IMG/VR virus record: IMGVR_UViG_3300021957_000184
Location: 1-30,765 of that record
Length of the DNA: 30,765 nucleotides
Source of the DNA: a virus
Strand: one strand, 5' to 3'
The notes below the pieces were generated by a model, which ran no database searches, had not been told where the DNA came from, and saw only the letters and a program-made list of their open reading frames with translations. Made by a program: the position numbers and the translations under genes. Of this stretch, positions 8,285-22,004 are shown piece by piece. Each line of letters opens with the position of its first letter. The first letter of the stretch is position 1.

Positions 8285-11200
8285 GTGGCAGTCAGTGAAC
8301 AAGATATTATACAAAGACTTAGAGCTGGGCAGCTTGCACCAGAACAAGCAGATAAGTTTTCAGAAGACGAAAGACTAGAAGAACGTGCGGGCACCCTGTC
8401 CCCAGAAGCAGGACCCACACGAGCAGAACCTATAGATACGCCGGGACAAGCCCTTAGAGCAGGGGTAGAGTCTGGGGTATCTAACATAAATGCACAAAAT
8501 AAAAACTTCAAAGCTGCTATAGCTACTATTCGAGGTAACAACGAAGACGCAGAAAACTTCTTGCGAGAAGGAGATAGGTTTGAAGATGAGTCTGCTATAC
8601 CTCTAGCTGGTATGGAAAGCTTCGGAGAGTTTTTAGATGAGCCTACTATAGGAGGTTTTTTTAATCAGGTAGCAGCAGCTACCGGTCAATTTGTACCTTC
8701 ACTGGCAGCTAGTTTTGCAGAAGCTGCAGTTGTAGGGGGTATTGTAGCAGGGGGTACTATTTTAACTGGTGGTACAGCAACCCCGGGCCTAGTACTAGGT
8801 GCAGGTGCTTTACAAGCAGCAGGTAGACAAGGCCTCAAACAAATACCGAAAACCCTAGCGGCTAGAAAACCAGACACCCTAAAGGAAAATGCAGAAGAGC
8901 TTTTAAATAAAGCTTATAAAAATGCGTTAGCAGAAAAAAAAGGGAGAGACTTACCTTTCCCAGAACTACTAACAGACAAAGACTCTTTAGCAGCATTAGA
9001 TGACATATATGCACAGCTACGTAGCCAAAAACTAAGCAGTAGATTTACTAAAGGTGCATTAGCAGGCGCCTATAATCAAGAACAACGTATGGGTACTGGT
9101 ATATCTTTTAGCGACTATGCAGACGAAGGTATGAGATCACCGGAAGATGCAATAGCTGCATTAGGACAAGGACAAGTATTTGGTGCTATAGGACTTGGTG
9201 CAGAAGCTGCTACAGCCGGGGTTTTACTTAAAAAGTTAAAGAAAGGTGGTAAGTTAAAAGTATCAACGCGAATGGACGATGCCTTTACCCCAGAGATTCG
9301 TCCTACCTCTACTTTTTTTGGGGATATGTTAGAGACTATGGCGGTTACTTCTGTTTCTGAAGCTATAGCAGAAGGGTTCCAAGAAGAACTTTCCGTACAG
9401 CAAAAATTAGAGATAGACCAAGATTACACGCAAGCAAACGCAAAAGTAGATAGGCTAAATGCTTTATTTGCAGGTTTCTTTGGTGGAGTAGGAGTAGGTG
9501 GAGCACTAGGTGGTGGTACCGGTGCTATGAACAAACTACGAGAGCTTACTAATATGGGCAAAGCAGAAGAAGCTGGCCTAAAAATGTTTAAGCAAAGATA
9601 TAATGAAAGTGAAATGGGGCGTGTAATGGCAGAAAGAGCCACTGCTTTAGAGTCACAGTTTGATTTTGTAGCTAATACTAGTTCAAACAAAGATAGCGCT
9701 TTTATTGACATAGATAGCAAGAGCGCAGCAGACTTAAACAAGCTACAAAAAATACTACCTGATGCTTTTTCAGTAGCTACTGCTAGGGGAGCTTTTTTTA
9801 CTACAGATGCTACAAAAGCCCAAGAGTTTCAAAACTTAGTTACTCTATACCCATTTAACACAGAGCTACAAGATGCTTATTTAGCAGAGAAAGGATTAGG
9901 GTACAGCAGAACTAGAAAAACAGGCGATGATATGGTGGTAGGTATTCTAGATACAAAGTCTAACGAACTTGTACATTACCAAGGCACTTCTAGTACTTTT
10001 GAAAACGATTTTGAAAAAGCAAAAGCTAAAATGCAAGAAATTTTAGGAAACGCTGATCCGAAACGTTACAAAATAATTAGTCAAACTTTAGCAGAGCATA
10101 GGGCCTACAGACTAGAAGGCCTAGAAGTTAAAGGCACAACCCCGTTTAAAAGTGTAAAGGAAGCTTTCCAAATAACAGACGATAATTCAGAAATGGGCAC
10201 AGACGGAGATGATTTTGGACAAGCAGAAGCGTCTACTTTAGATATGAGTGTAACTCAACAGGCTAGGGCAATAGAAAAAGGACAAGTAACCCAAGCACAA
10301 TCTAGAGCTTTTGACTCTTATATACAGGATACTTATAAACTTCCCATCACCTACAAAGACTTAGTATTTTTTGTAAACATGGTATCTAATGCTACTAAAG
10401 GAGCACAAAGCACTAAACAAATAACCTCAGTGTTAAAAAAAGCAGCTCCAGAAGTAAAAACTAGACTATCTAAAATATACAGTGCAGTAGTAGGAGCGGA
10501 AAAAGCTTCTGGGGTACGAAACCAAAATGATAGAAATTATTTAAAAGCAGTTAAAGAGTCTCCAGCAAACGAGCTAGGTCTTTTGTTACAAGAACTTTCT
10601 GAATTAGGTTCTGGTATAGAGCAAGATGATTCTATTACCAGCCCTATGAGGAGAATGGATGAGGAAGGAGTTGATGTTAGAAACATACCAGGAGTAGGTG
10701 TAACAGAAATACTTAACAAAACTAACGTAGTAGTAGACCAGCAAGATTCTTCTTTTACTAAAGAACCACTAGGCCCTAATAACCCTATAGTTGCAAAAAG
10801 GTTTGGTTCAGGGACTGTAGAAAATCCTTTCGTAGATTCCGCTACTAAAAAAGCTTTTAGAATAAGTAAAGATGACCCAAAAGCAAATGGGAATGCTGTA
10901 AATGGAGCAAAAAGCTATGTGCACCCTACTTTACAACAAGAGTATGAGCAACAAAAACCTTACATATCTAAAAAACTATTAGAACAATTTATTACTAGAT
11001 CAAAAGAAGAAAGCAACCGTACAGAAGGAGTAGGATATATACGAATAGTAAATAGGTCAGATATACCAGGTATTAGAACTGCTTCTAAAAAAGGAGAAGT
11101 ATTTCAGTCCCCGATTGTTAGTCTTCCAGATGCAAGGAAGTTTAAAGGCAAAAAACTAAACAGAGAATATCAAAAGCAATTAAAAAATTATAAAGATAGG

Positions 11201-14200
11201 GGTTTTGTTTTAGTTAGAATGCAACCCGAAGAAAAACAATTTTTACAAGCGGCAGGTAGAAATCCTAGTGAAGTAAGAAACGTAAAAGAGGACCTACGAA
11301 CTCGTATAGCTCAGGCTAAAGAAAGGACACAAGGTGGTAACTATAAGGATCCTATTTACTTTAAAGTTAAAGATTTAGATGCGGGACTATCTGAAGGAAC
11401 TCCTACTGGAAAAATAGATATAGCAGTTTTACTAGAAGGAATAACTACGATTACTAAAATTACCCGTAGAAGAGATAGTGGGGAACTTACTACTCAATAT
11501 TCTCAAAGAGTAGCAGCTTTATTAGACGGTATAACTTTACTAGAACAACAAGGATTTGTACTCGAATATTATCCAGACACAATAAAGGGAGAAACAGGCC
11601 CTGTTAATATTACTAGTCAAGTACAAAGAAGACCAAAACCATCCGAAAGAAAAGACCCTAAAATAGGGCCTAGGGCTCCTACTATATCAATCAACGCTTT
11701 ATTAGATGACTTATTAACAAGCCGTGCAGGAGCACAAGTGCTTAAAGTAATTTTAAGCAAAGATGAAAAACAATTACAAGCTCAGCTAAAAGAACTAGAA
11801 AAGAAATTTGCTTTAACTGACCTAAGTAAAAATATGTTTACTGAGCAAAGTTTTACCCAACTGAGTACTCCTTTTTTAGAGTTTCCGTCTTTAAAAAGTA
11901 AAAAACGAGGAGAAGAAGGCGCACTAGAAACTTTACAAAGAAAAGAACTTATCGCTCCTTTTGTACAAAACTTAGAAGAAAATACCATAGAAGAACTAAC
12001 CCTAGACCAACTACAAGAACTAAAAGAAAAAATAGAAAACGTTTCTTCTATGACTTGGTCAGGAGCATTTGAGGGAGAGCCGCCCGTTAACCAACAAGGG
12101 TATAGAACCTTTCCAAAAAGACCTGACCCACTAGAACAAGAAGCGCAAGAGTTAGAAAAACAGTTATCTGCCCAAGATAGAGTATACGCTGGGTTTTTAG
12201 CTCCTATAAGCTCAGTCATAGCAGCAATAGAAGCACAAGATAAAAGAAACTCACCAGGTAGATTCGTAAAAGATGACAAAGCATCCTTCCCAAGAGATGT
12301 AAACGAGAATACTGGAAAAACTACCTACCAAGAGCGAAAAATGGAACGTTTTGTAGATGTAGGGGGAAGTATAAATAGAGAAGTCCCTATAGGAACTTAT
12401 ATAGCAGATATACAAGCTATAGAAATAGAAAGACAGACAGACTTTTTAGAAGACAGTGGATTGTTTCAGACAGATGATCTTGCTTTAGGAAACCCAGTAG
12501 ACACAAGCGCTGTTAAAATGGACTTACAAGATGCAGCTTTGTTTGAGTCTTACCAAGACCAGCAAGGAAAAGCGTTTAGAGGTAGAAACCAGTACTACGA
12601 GATGTCTAGAGGTACGGTAGATAAAACTAAACTAAGACAAAAAATATCTACTCAAACTTCTCAATTTGAACAACAACAAGCGTTTAAATATCCGCCTCAA
12701 TTTAGTACAAAAACAAGTAAATACGTATTAGCTATCGAAGGACCTTTACAACAGTTTAAAGAAAATAAAGAAGCTACTTCAAAACCAGGTTTTCAAGATA
12801 ATCGTAAGTTTAAAGGTGCTAATACTGTCTTTTTACTTAAAGATGTTTTAGCACAAAGAGCAGCAGCTACTACTGGTAACAAAACAACACAAACTCAAAG
12901 CAAAAGAGCTTCGTTACCTTTTAGGCAGCAAATAATAAAAGGCCTAACTACCTCTGCAAGAAACTTAGGTTTAGAAACTAACTTAAAAGTTATTTCAGCT
13001 GAAGCTGAACTAAATGATTCACAGCTATCTGCTGCTATACAAGGCAAGTTAGATATGAAACATTTTGAAAGTAAAAGAAAAAAACTTTTAAACAATGACA
13101 ATGCTTTAGCTATGACTCTGCAGTATAGGGATTTTGATGTTATCTTGATGAAAACAAATAAAAACGTTTCAGAAGGAGCATACTATGCTGCTTATTTAAA
13201 AGAGTTAGGTAATTCTTTAACTTTCCAAGAACTAGAGAAAAGTTTAAAAGTACCAGCAGTAAGAAAGAAGCTACTAGAGGCCTACGAAAAAATACGAAAA
13301 GGAAAAAATGCTCCTGCTACTTATACAAATAATGAAACAGGGTTTAACAACTTTGTAGCAGATCAATATTCTTTAGCTATAAGAGATAAGTTAGGATTAA
13401 ACGTAGACGGCACTACGTATCGTGATATGAATGCGCCTGCCCAAAATTGGTTTAAACGTTTAGCTAATTCACAGAAAAAATTATACGGTGCACTAAGTAA
13501 GCCGCAGAGACAAAGGTTAGATTTAAATGAAACATTTGATGAGTATTCCAGAGATTTACAAGACAAGATAAGAAACCCAGAAAACCAACAAGTGCCTTAC
13601 GAAGTTAAAGCTAAAATAGAAACACAATTAGAAAGTATATTAGGGCCGCAAACATATACAGATAAACAGCTTAAAAAAGTACTCGAACAAGCAAACAAGT
13701 TACTAACTACAAAAAACATGCCTAAATGGCTGCGTGCAATATTACTAACAACAGACACCAGGCTAAGACAGTTTGGGACTCCAGGAGAAGCAATAGCTGA
13801 TTTCTTTAACTTAGACCCTAGGAGTGTTGGGGCTTCGGGTAGAGCAGGTATATTTACTCTAAAAACTAGAAGAGCAAATGCAATGTTAAATGATGTTGCA
13901 AAAATATTAGGGGTAGAAGACGGTTGGTTTTACAGCACTTTTAATGAAGAACAAAAAGCAGCTATAAACTTAGCCGCTAATGATGAAATAGCTATGGAAG
14001 ACCTAAACAACCCACAAGCGGCAGAGTTAAGACGTTATCTAGAAACATTATATGAAGATTTAGGTCTTAAAAACTTAGATGTAGATTTTAGAAAAAACTT
14101 CTTTCCTAGGGTAATTGCTATAGCTGAAATCGCAACTGATGAAAACAAACAAACAACTTTATTTAATTTACTAAAAGAATATAACCCAAAAGCAAAAGAT

Positions 14201-15619
14201 GCCACGCTTAGAAAAGTTATTACGGATTTAGTAAGTAAAAACAATGGCGATATTGAATTTACGGCAAAAGAAGAAATAGATGTAGGAGTTTTGTACGCTA
14301 GGAAACAATATTTTGAAGCTATACCAAACCAGAGGCTTATAGATACGCAATTAGCAGAAGCTCCAGAAGTAGCACTTAAAAAATATTTAGATAAAGTTGC
14401 TTTACGTTATGAGTTTGATAAATCTGGAGGGACTGTAGAATTAGAAAGACTACTTAGCAAACTATCTGAAGCCCAGAGGCAAGAAGCTGAAGATATGATA
14501 AATTCTATGTTTGGAAAAATAAAACCAATACAAAATGGGTTATTAAGAACAGCAAATAACTTTGGACTAACATTAAATGTTATTACCCTACTAGGGCTGA
14601 CTGTTATAGCTTCTTTACAAGATACAGCAGGGCCTATACTAAGAGCAAGGGGCACCGCTAAGATAAGTGATGTTACTAATGTTATAAAAGACATGATAAA
14701 AGACCCGCAAGAAGCTGCAGATTTAGCACGGGAAGTAGGAGTTATAGGTGTAGATGCTATGTCTAGTTTCTTTGTTTTAGCTGGCGAACAAGATTTTATG
14801 GGGCAGTCCGCAAAAGATATTACTGATACTTGGTTCAGAGTAACAGGCCTAGAGGCATATACTAGGTTTACTAGAGTTTTTGCTACGGGCATGGGTACTA
14901 GATTTTTACAAGACCACGCACGTAAAGCTCAAAATGGAAATGTTCAGTCACAAACTTATTTAAAAGAATTAAATATAACAGCTGATGAAGTTTTAGCCTG
15001 GGAAAAAGGTAAAACAGATAAAGCTATTAGAGAGAAAGTTAACGAGGCTTTAGCTCAGTTTGTAGACGAATCTATTGTTAGACCCAACCCAGCGCAAAGA
15101 CCTGCATATGCTAATGACCCTAGGTATGCACTTATATGGCAACTTAAATCTTTCTTTTATGCTTATGGAAAAACAATTGTATTCCCTGCGTTAAAAGAAT
15201 CTCATAAAGGGTTTGTAAACCAAGGTGCGGGTGCAGGGGCTATGCCTATACTTATGATGGCAGGAATGTTATTGCCTATAACAATGTTAGGTTTAGAAAT
15301 AAGAGAAATGTTTAAAGCATTTTTGGCTTGGGTGCTTCCTGGTATTAGCCCAAATGACCCAGGAGTAAATTATTTTAAATCAGATGATATGAGTACAGGC
15401 CAATACATGACAGAAATAATAGACAGAAGTGGTATGCTAGGACCTGCTTCTTTAGCTTTGCCTGTGTTTTTAGAAAGCCACAGGTATGGTAACCCTTTTT
15501 GGATCCCCCCATTAGGGCCTACGGCAGAAAGAGTTTATGACGGAGTAACTTTAGATTGGCGTCCTTCAGACTTTTTGCCTGTATACAGTCAACTAGACAC
15601 TAGGAATTTAGGAAGGTAA
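8285..15619 (+). CDS. Giant internal virion / polyvalent-type protein (2444 aa)
   Basis: The start is GTG at 8285, just after the upstream stop; an overlapping ATG at 8283 is out of frame. Two Gly-rich hydrophobic stretches, near residues 145-180 and 393-412, could insert in membranes. Further hydrophobic segments lie near 2092-2115 and 2317-2345. The last 200 residues carry a recognisable pattern (PRYALIWQLKSFFYAYGKT) seen at the C-terminus of large phage virion proteins, including those annotated as large polyvalent or PLxRFG proteins. Position suggests the T7 gp16 role, DNA ejection. I see no lytic transglycosylase at the N-terminus. Residues 1633-1643 resemble a decayed zincin helix (see findings). 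Most of its length has no recognisable domain. Confidence 0.6.
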   Translation: MAVSEQDIIQRLRAGQLAPEQADKFSEDERLEERAGTLSPEAGPTRAEPIDTPGQALRAGVESGVSNINAQNKNFKAAIATIRGNNEDAENFLREGDRFEDESAIPLAGMESFGEFLDEPTIGGFFNQVAAATGQFVPSLAASFAEAAVVGGIVAGGTILTGGTATPGLVLGAGALQAAGRQGLKQIPKTLAARKPDTLKENAEELLNKAYKNALAEKKGRDLPFPELLTDKDSLAALDDIYAQLRSQKLSSRFTKGALAGAYNQEQRMGTGISFSDYADEGMRSPEDAIAALGQGQVFGAIGLGAEAATAGVLLKKLKKGGKLKVSTRMDDAFTPEIRPTSTFFGDMLETMAVTSVSEAIAEGFQEELSVQQKLEIDQDYTQANAKVDRLNALFAGFFGGVGVGGALGGGTGAMNKLRELTNMGKAEEAGLKMFKQRYNESEMGRVMAERATALESQFDFVANTSSNKDSAFIDIDSKSAADLNKLQKILPDAFSVATARGAFFTTDATKAQEFQNLVTLYPFNTELQDAYLAEKGLGYSRTRKTGDDMVVGILDTKSNELVHYQGTSSTFENDFEKAKAKMQEILGNADPKRYKIISQTLAEHRAYRLEGLEVKGTTPFKSVKEAFQITDDNSEMGTDGDDFGQAEASTLDMSVTQQARAIEKGQVTQAQSRAFDSYIQDTYKLPITYKDLVFFVNMVSNATKGAQSTKQITSVLKKAAPEVKTRLSKIYSAVVGAEKASGVRNQNDRNYLKAVKESPANELGLLLQELSELGSGIEQDDSITSPMRRMDEEGVDVRNIPGVGVTEILNKTNVVVDQQDSSFTKEPLGPNNPIVAKRFGSGTVENPFVDSATKKAFRISKDDPKANGNAVNGAKSYVHPTLQQEYEQQKPYISKKLLEQFITRSKEESNRTEGVGYIRIVNRSDIPGIRTASKKGEVFQSPIVSLPDARKFKGKKLNREYQKQLKNYKDRGFVLVRMQPEEKQFLQAAGRNPSEVRNVKEDLRTRIAQAKERTQGGNYKDPIYFKVKDLDAGLSEGTPTGKIDIAVLLEGITTITKITRRRDSGELTTQYSQRVAALLDGITLLEQQGFVLEYYPDTIKGETGPVNITSQVQRRPKPSERKDPKIGPRAPTISINALLDDLLTSRAGAQVLKVILSKDEKQLQAQLKELEKKFALTDLSKNMFTEQSFTQLSTPFLEFPSLKSKKRGEEGALETLQRKELIAPFVQNLEENTIEELTLDQLQELKEKIENVSSMTWSGAFEGEPPVNQQGYRTFPKRPDPLEQEAQELEKQLSAQDRVYAGFLAPISSVIAAIEAQDKRNSPGRFVKDDKASFPRDVNENTGKTTYQERKMERFVDVGGSINREVPIGTYIADIQAIEIERQTDFLEDSGLFQTDDLALGNPVDTSAVKMDLQDAALFESYQDQQGKAFRGRNQYYEMSRGTVDKTKLRQKISTQTSQFEQQQAFKYPPQFSTKTSKYVLAIEGPLQQFKENKEATSKPGFQDNRKFKGANTVFLLKDVLAQRAAATTGNKTTQTQSKRASLPFRQQIIKGLTTSARNLGLETNLKVISAEAELNDSQLSAAIQGKLDMKHFESKRKKLLNNDNALAMTLQYRDFDVILMKTNKNVSEGAYYAAYLKELGNSLTFQELEKSLKVPAVRKKLLEAYEKIRKGKNAPATYTNNETGFNNFVADQYSLAIRDKLGLNVDGTTYRDMNAPAQNWFKRLANSQKKLYGALSKPQRQRLDLNETFDEYSRDLQDKIRNPENQQVPYEVKAKIETQLESILGPQTYTDKQLKKVLEQANKLLTTKNMPKWLRAILLTTDTRLRQFGTPGEAIADFFNLDPRSVGASGRAGIFTLKTRRANAMLNDVAKILGVEDGWFYSTFNEEQKAAINLAANDEIAMEDLNNPQAAELRRYLETLYEDLGLKNLDVDFRKNFFPRVIAIAEIATDENKQTTLFNLLKEYNPKAKDATLRKVITDLVSKNNGDIEFTAKEEIDVGVLYARKQYFEAIPNQRLIDTQLAEAPEVALKKYLDKVALRYEFDKSGGTVELERLLSKLSEAQRQEAEDMINSMFGKIKPIQNGLLRTANNFGLTLNVITLLGLTVIASLQDTAGPILRARGTAKISDVTNVIKDMIKDPQEAADLAREVGVIGVDAMSSFFVLAGEQDFMGQSAKDITDTWFRVTGLEAYTRFTRVFATGMGTRFLQDHARKAQNGNVQSQTYLKELNITADEVLAWEKGKTDKAIREKVNEALAQFVDESIVRPNPAQRPAYANDPRYALIWQLKSFFYAYGKTIVFPALKESHKGFVNQGAGAGAMPILMMAGMLLPITMLGLEIREMFKAFLAWVLPGISPNDPGVNYFKSDDMSTGQYMTEIIDRSGMLGPASLALPVFLESHRYGNPFWIPPLGPTAERVYDGVTLDWRPSDFLPVYSQLDTRNLGR

Positions 15620-15627
15620 AATTAATT

Positions 15628-16002
15628 ATGGCATATTCAGACACAATAAAATTTGTAGTGGGAGACACACTACCTGTTTTAGAAACAACATTAAAAGATA
15701 GTAATACTGCTGCAAGTGGTAAGACGTTAGATACAGAAAACTCAGATACTTGGGCAGCTCTAAGTTTATCTAGTGGCTCTGTAAAACTAAGAATAAGAGA
15801 AGTCGGACAAACAACATTGACACAAACAATTACTGGTGCGATAGCAGACGCTGCTAATGGCAGAGTAAACTTTACTATACCAAGTGGAACTTGGACTACA
15901 GCAGGAACGTTTGAGGGCGAAATAGAATTTACTTCTTCAGGAGGAGGAATACATACCGTTCAGGACTTAATTAAGTTTAAAGTTCGTAATGACTTTGACT
16001 AA
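15628..16002 (+). CDS. Tail structural protein, BppU N-domain-like
   Basis: This 124-residue all-beta protein begins with KFVVGDTLPVLETTLKDSN and then has strand patterns such as VKLRIREVG and GTFEGEIEFTSSGG. The shape, with a potential-difference style pattern of short strands, resembles the N-terminal domain of upper baseplate protein BppU and related fibre-attachment modules that bind a fibre to the tail. GGAAGG precedes it. It starts the fibre gene block, which fits a docking adaptor. The family match is from memory. Confidence 0.5.
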   Translation: MAYSDTIKFVVGDTLPVLETTLKDSNTAASGKTLDTENSDTWAALSLSSGSVKLRIREVGQTTLTQTITGAIADAANGRVNFTIPSGTWTTAGTFEGEIEFTSSGGGIHTVQDLIKFKVRNDFD

Positions 16003-17084
16003 TGTCTAAGCTTAAGAGCGTTACTTCTTTTGTAGACCTAAAAGGTAGCATTGCTCATGTTGACCTAAAGGGCCAAGTAACCCATGTTAATCTACAACTT
16101 ACCGATTTATACCTAAACCCAGATACATTAGATAGACTCTTTAGCGATACCTTTAGCTATACAGATGTGCTTAGCTACGATATAGATAAACGTGCAGATG
16201 ACGCTGCATACATATCAGAGTTCCACGAATTTGATTTATCTAAAGCTCTTACAGACTCTGTAGGTTTTACTGAAAACGTAGATATATTAAGAACTCTAGG
16301 TCTAAGTTTTGCAGATACACCTACTATGTCTGATGCGGCTGCCGTGTCATTCTCTGGGGCACATGACGATACCGTGTCCGTAACAGAAATATTAAATTAC
16401 GCCATGGGCAAAGCTTTATCTGATACAACTACTATGTCAGATAGCCAAGTTTTAGAACCTAATTTAGGCAAAACAGATAGTGTTAGCATGTCAGAAGTAT
16501 TTTCTAGAGTAGTCACATTTGAACGTGTTTTTGCTGATACTATATCTTTAGACGATAGAACGTCTTTGGATGATCCCCTTGCTACGGACGTATTGGGCAA
16601 CAAAACTAACGTAGTGTCTATAGCAGACGTACTTACGTACGATTGGGCTAAAACTAGGATTGACACGTTTGGTATGGTAGAAAGTCATGCTATAGACTTT
16701 ACTCCAGGAGGGTTTACCGACTCATTCGCTTTTGCAGATAGCGAAACACTAGCTACTAGTTTAGGTAAGTCTGATACCTTTGCGTTTAGTGATAGCGAGT
16801 TTATAAATACAAGTTTAGGTAAAGAAGAAACCATAGGTTTTACAGACAACCAAACGCTTTCTAGCAGTTTGAGTAAGACCGATAGTATCTCTACTAGTGA
16901 TGTAGAGGTTTTAAATACAAGTTTAGGTAAATCAGATACCACAACTATTTCCGAAACTCATATATATAGTTTTGGTAAATCAGCACAAGATAGTGCTACA
17001 ATAACTGAGTCGATCAGTATTCTAAATGCAAATAGACAAAGTGCATTAAATGCCTCGGCTTTAAATAGTAATACACTTAACTAG
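16002..17084 (+). CDS. Repeat-containing tail fibre-like protein
   Basis: This 360-residue protein has a short N-terminal part (about 1-50, SFVDLKGSIAHVDLKG) and then many degenerate repeats built on a D-(S/T)-hydrophobic-(S/T)-(M/F)-(S/T)-(D/E) core. Near the end the repeats become a regular 18-residue unit beginning TSLGKSDT. Ser, Thr and Asp dominate, and there are no Cys residues in the repeats. Such short beta-rich repeats suggest an elongated, probably trimeric stalk. It starts in a TAATG overlap with the BppU-like gene, so the two are translationally coupled and probably belong to one appendage. Confidence 0.5.
   Translation: MSKLKSVTSFVDLKGSIAHVDLKGQVTHVNLQLTDLYLNPDTLDRLFSDTFSYTDVLSYDIDKRADDAAYISEFHEFDLSKALTDSVGFTENVDILRTLGLSFADTPTMSDAAAVSFSGAHDDTVSVTEILNYAMGKALSDTTTMSDSQVLEPNLGKTDSVSMSEVFSRVVTFERVFADTISLDDRTSLDDPLATDVLGNKTNVVSIADVLTYDWAKTRIDTFGMVESHAIDFTPGGFTDSFAFADSETLATSLGKSDTFAFSDSEFINTSLGKEETIGFTDNQTLSSSLSKTDSISTSDVEVLNTSLGKSDTTTISETHIYSFGKSAQDSATITESISILNANRQSALNASALNSNTLN
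16755..16970 (+). repeat. 54-base (18-residue) tandem repeats in fibre-like protein
   Basis: Units begin at 16755, 16809, 16863 and 16917, each encoding a variant of (T/S)SL(G/S)K(S/E/T)(D/E)(T/S). The DNA copies differ at many synonymous and non-synonymous sites, so they are old. Looser versions extend upstream to about 16230 with a period of roughly 20-25 residues. Confidence 0.7.
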
Positions 17085-17092
17085 GAGAAATT

Positions 17093-17518
17093 ATGTTAAA
17101 TGATGACTTAAAACTAACAGGTAAATTAACCATTGCTATCAATGGCGAAACCGTTAAAGAAGTTCCTAACTTAGTTGTTACTGCAGGAAAGGGTTACGTT
17201 GCTAGTAGAATGAAGGACACTTCAGCTACTGCAATGTCACACATGGCAATTGGTTCTGGGACTACACCGGCTGCAGCAAGTCAAACTGCTTTAGTTAGTG
17301 AGTTAGCTAGAACTGGTTTAACATCAACAACAGTATCAGGCGCTGATATTGTATATGTTGACACATTTGCAGCTGGTACTGGTACTGGCGCTGTGACAGA
17401 AGCGGCTATTTTAAATGCTTCTTCTGGTGGAACTATGTTATGTAGAACTGTTTTCTCAGTAGTAAACAAAGGTGCTTCAGACGCTATGACAATTACCTGG
17501 ACGGTAACTGTTTCTTAA
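17093..17518 (+). CDS. Small tail-fibre-associated structural protein
   Basis: This 141-residue beta-rich protein has NLVVTAGKGYVASRMKDTSA and MSHMAIGSGTTPA segments. I recognise this pattern from small structural proteins found beside tail-fibre genes in many marine phages; the function is not known. There is no signal peptide and no enzyme motif. AGGAGA precedes the start, and it ends 17 bases before the collagen-like fibre. It could be an adaptor or a short fibre. Confidence 0.5.
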   Translation: MLNDDLKLTGKLTIAINGETVKEVPNLVVTAGKGYVASRMKDTSATAMSHMAIGSGTTPAAASQTALVSELARTGLTSTTVSGADIVYVDTFAAGTGTGAVTEAAILNASSGGTMLCRTVFSVVNKGASDAMTITWTVTVS

Positions 17519-17535
17519 TATAGAGGAGATGTAAG

Positions 17536-21435
<3,900 letters not shown>

Positions 21436-21449
21436 ACACAGGAGGTGTT

Positions 21450-22004
21450 ATGAATTCGATTTGGCAAATGTGGGAAAGAGGCATACAGCCTACTACTTGC
21501 AACAAAATAATAGAAGAATGTGAAAAGCTACAGCCTATGAAAGCTAATGTAGGCGATGGTGGAGATGTAAACACAAGCGTACGAAGATCTGAAGTAAGGT
21601 GGGCAGGACAGATAGAGTGGATAAATCAACTCATATATGGGTTTGCTACTAGAGCTAATAGACAAGCTTTTGGTTTTGACATTTCTTATTTAGAAGATAT
21701 CCAATACACTATATATAATGGTACAGACCAAGGCTACTATGACTGGCACCATGATACTTTTTGGGCAGGTAATACTTCTTTTGATAGAAAGATTAGTGTA
21801 ACAATACAGCTTAGCGACCCTACAGAATATGAAGGAGGACAATTTCTTTTAGACCCTATGTATGAACAACCCGACCCCAAGGCTTTAGCACAACGCGGTA
21901 CAGTATTTTGTTTTCCTTCTCCAATACGACACACGGTTATGCCTGTAACTAGTGGCGTGCGTAAATCTTTAGTAGCCTGGATAGAAGGACCGAAGTTTAG
22001 ATGA
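21450..22004 (+). CDS. 2-oxoglutarate/Fe(II) oxygenase, prolyl 4-hydroxylase-like
   Basis: This 184-residue protein has the full 2-oxoglutarate dioxygenase signature. The metal-binding HxD is His100-x-Asp102 (DWHHDTFW), the distal His is His161 (RHTVMPV), and the 2-oxoglutarate-binding Arg is Arg171, ten residues later. YEGGQF near 127-132 and the C-terminal SLVAW are typical of PKHD and prolyl 4-hydroxylase-type enzymes. Such enzymes use O2 and 2-oxoglutarate to hydroxylate a residue, giving succinate and CO2. AGGAGGT lies before the start, 15 bases after the collagen gene, and the next oxygenase overlaps it by ATGA. The likely substrate is the collagen-like fibre, but Pro, Thr or Asn could be the target. 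Confidence 0.82.
   Translation: MNSIWQMWERGIQPTTCNKIIEECEKLQPMKANVGDGGDVNTSVRRSEVRWAGQIEWINQLIYGFATRANRQAFGFDISYLEDIQYTIYNGTDQGYYDWHHDTFWAGNTSFDRKISVTIQLSDPTEYEGGQFLLDPMYEQPDPKALAQRGTVFCFPSPIRHTVMPVTSGVRKSLVAWIEGPKFR

Noticed and set aside
8285-15619. N4-type virion RNA polymerase in the 2444-residue protein
   Set aside because: I could not find T7-like polymerase motifs by eye, and the C-terminus looks like other large virion proteins. A profile search could overturn this.
16755-16970. A CRISPR array
   Set aside because: The repeats are in frame, diverged, contiguous without spacers and encode an evident protein repeat.
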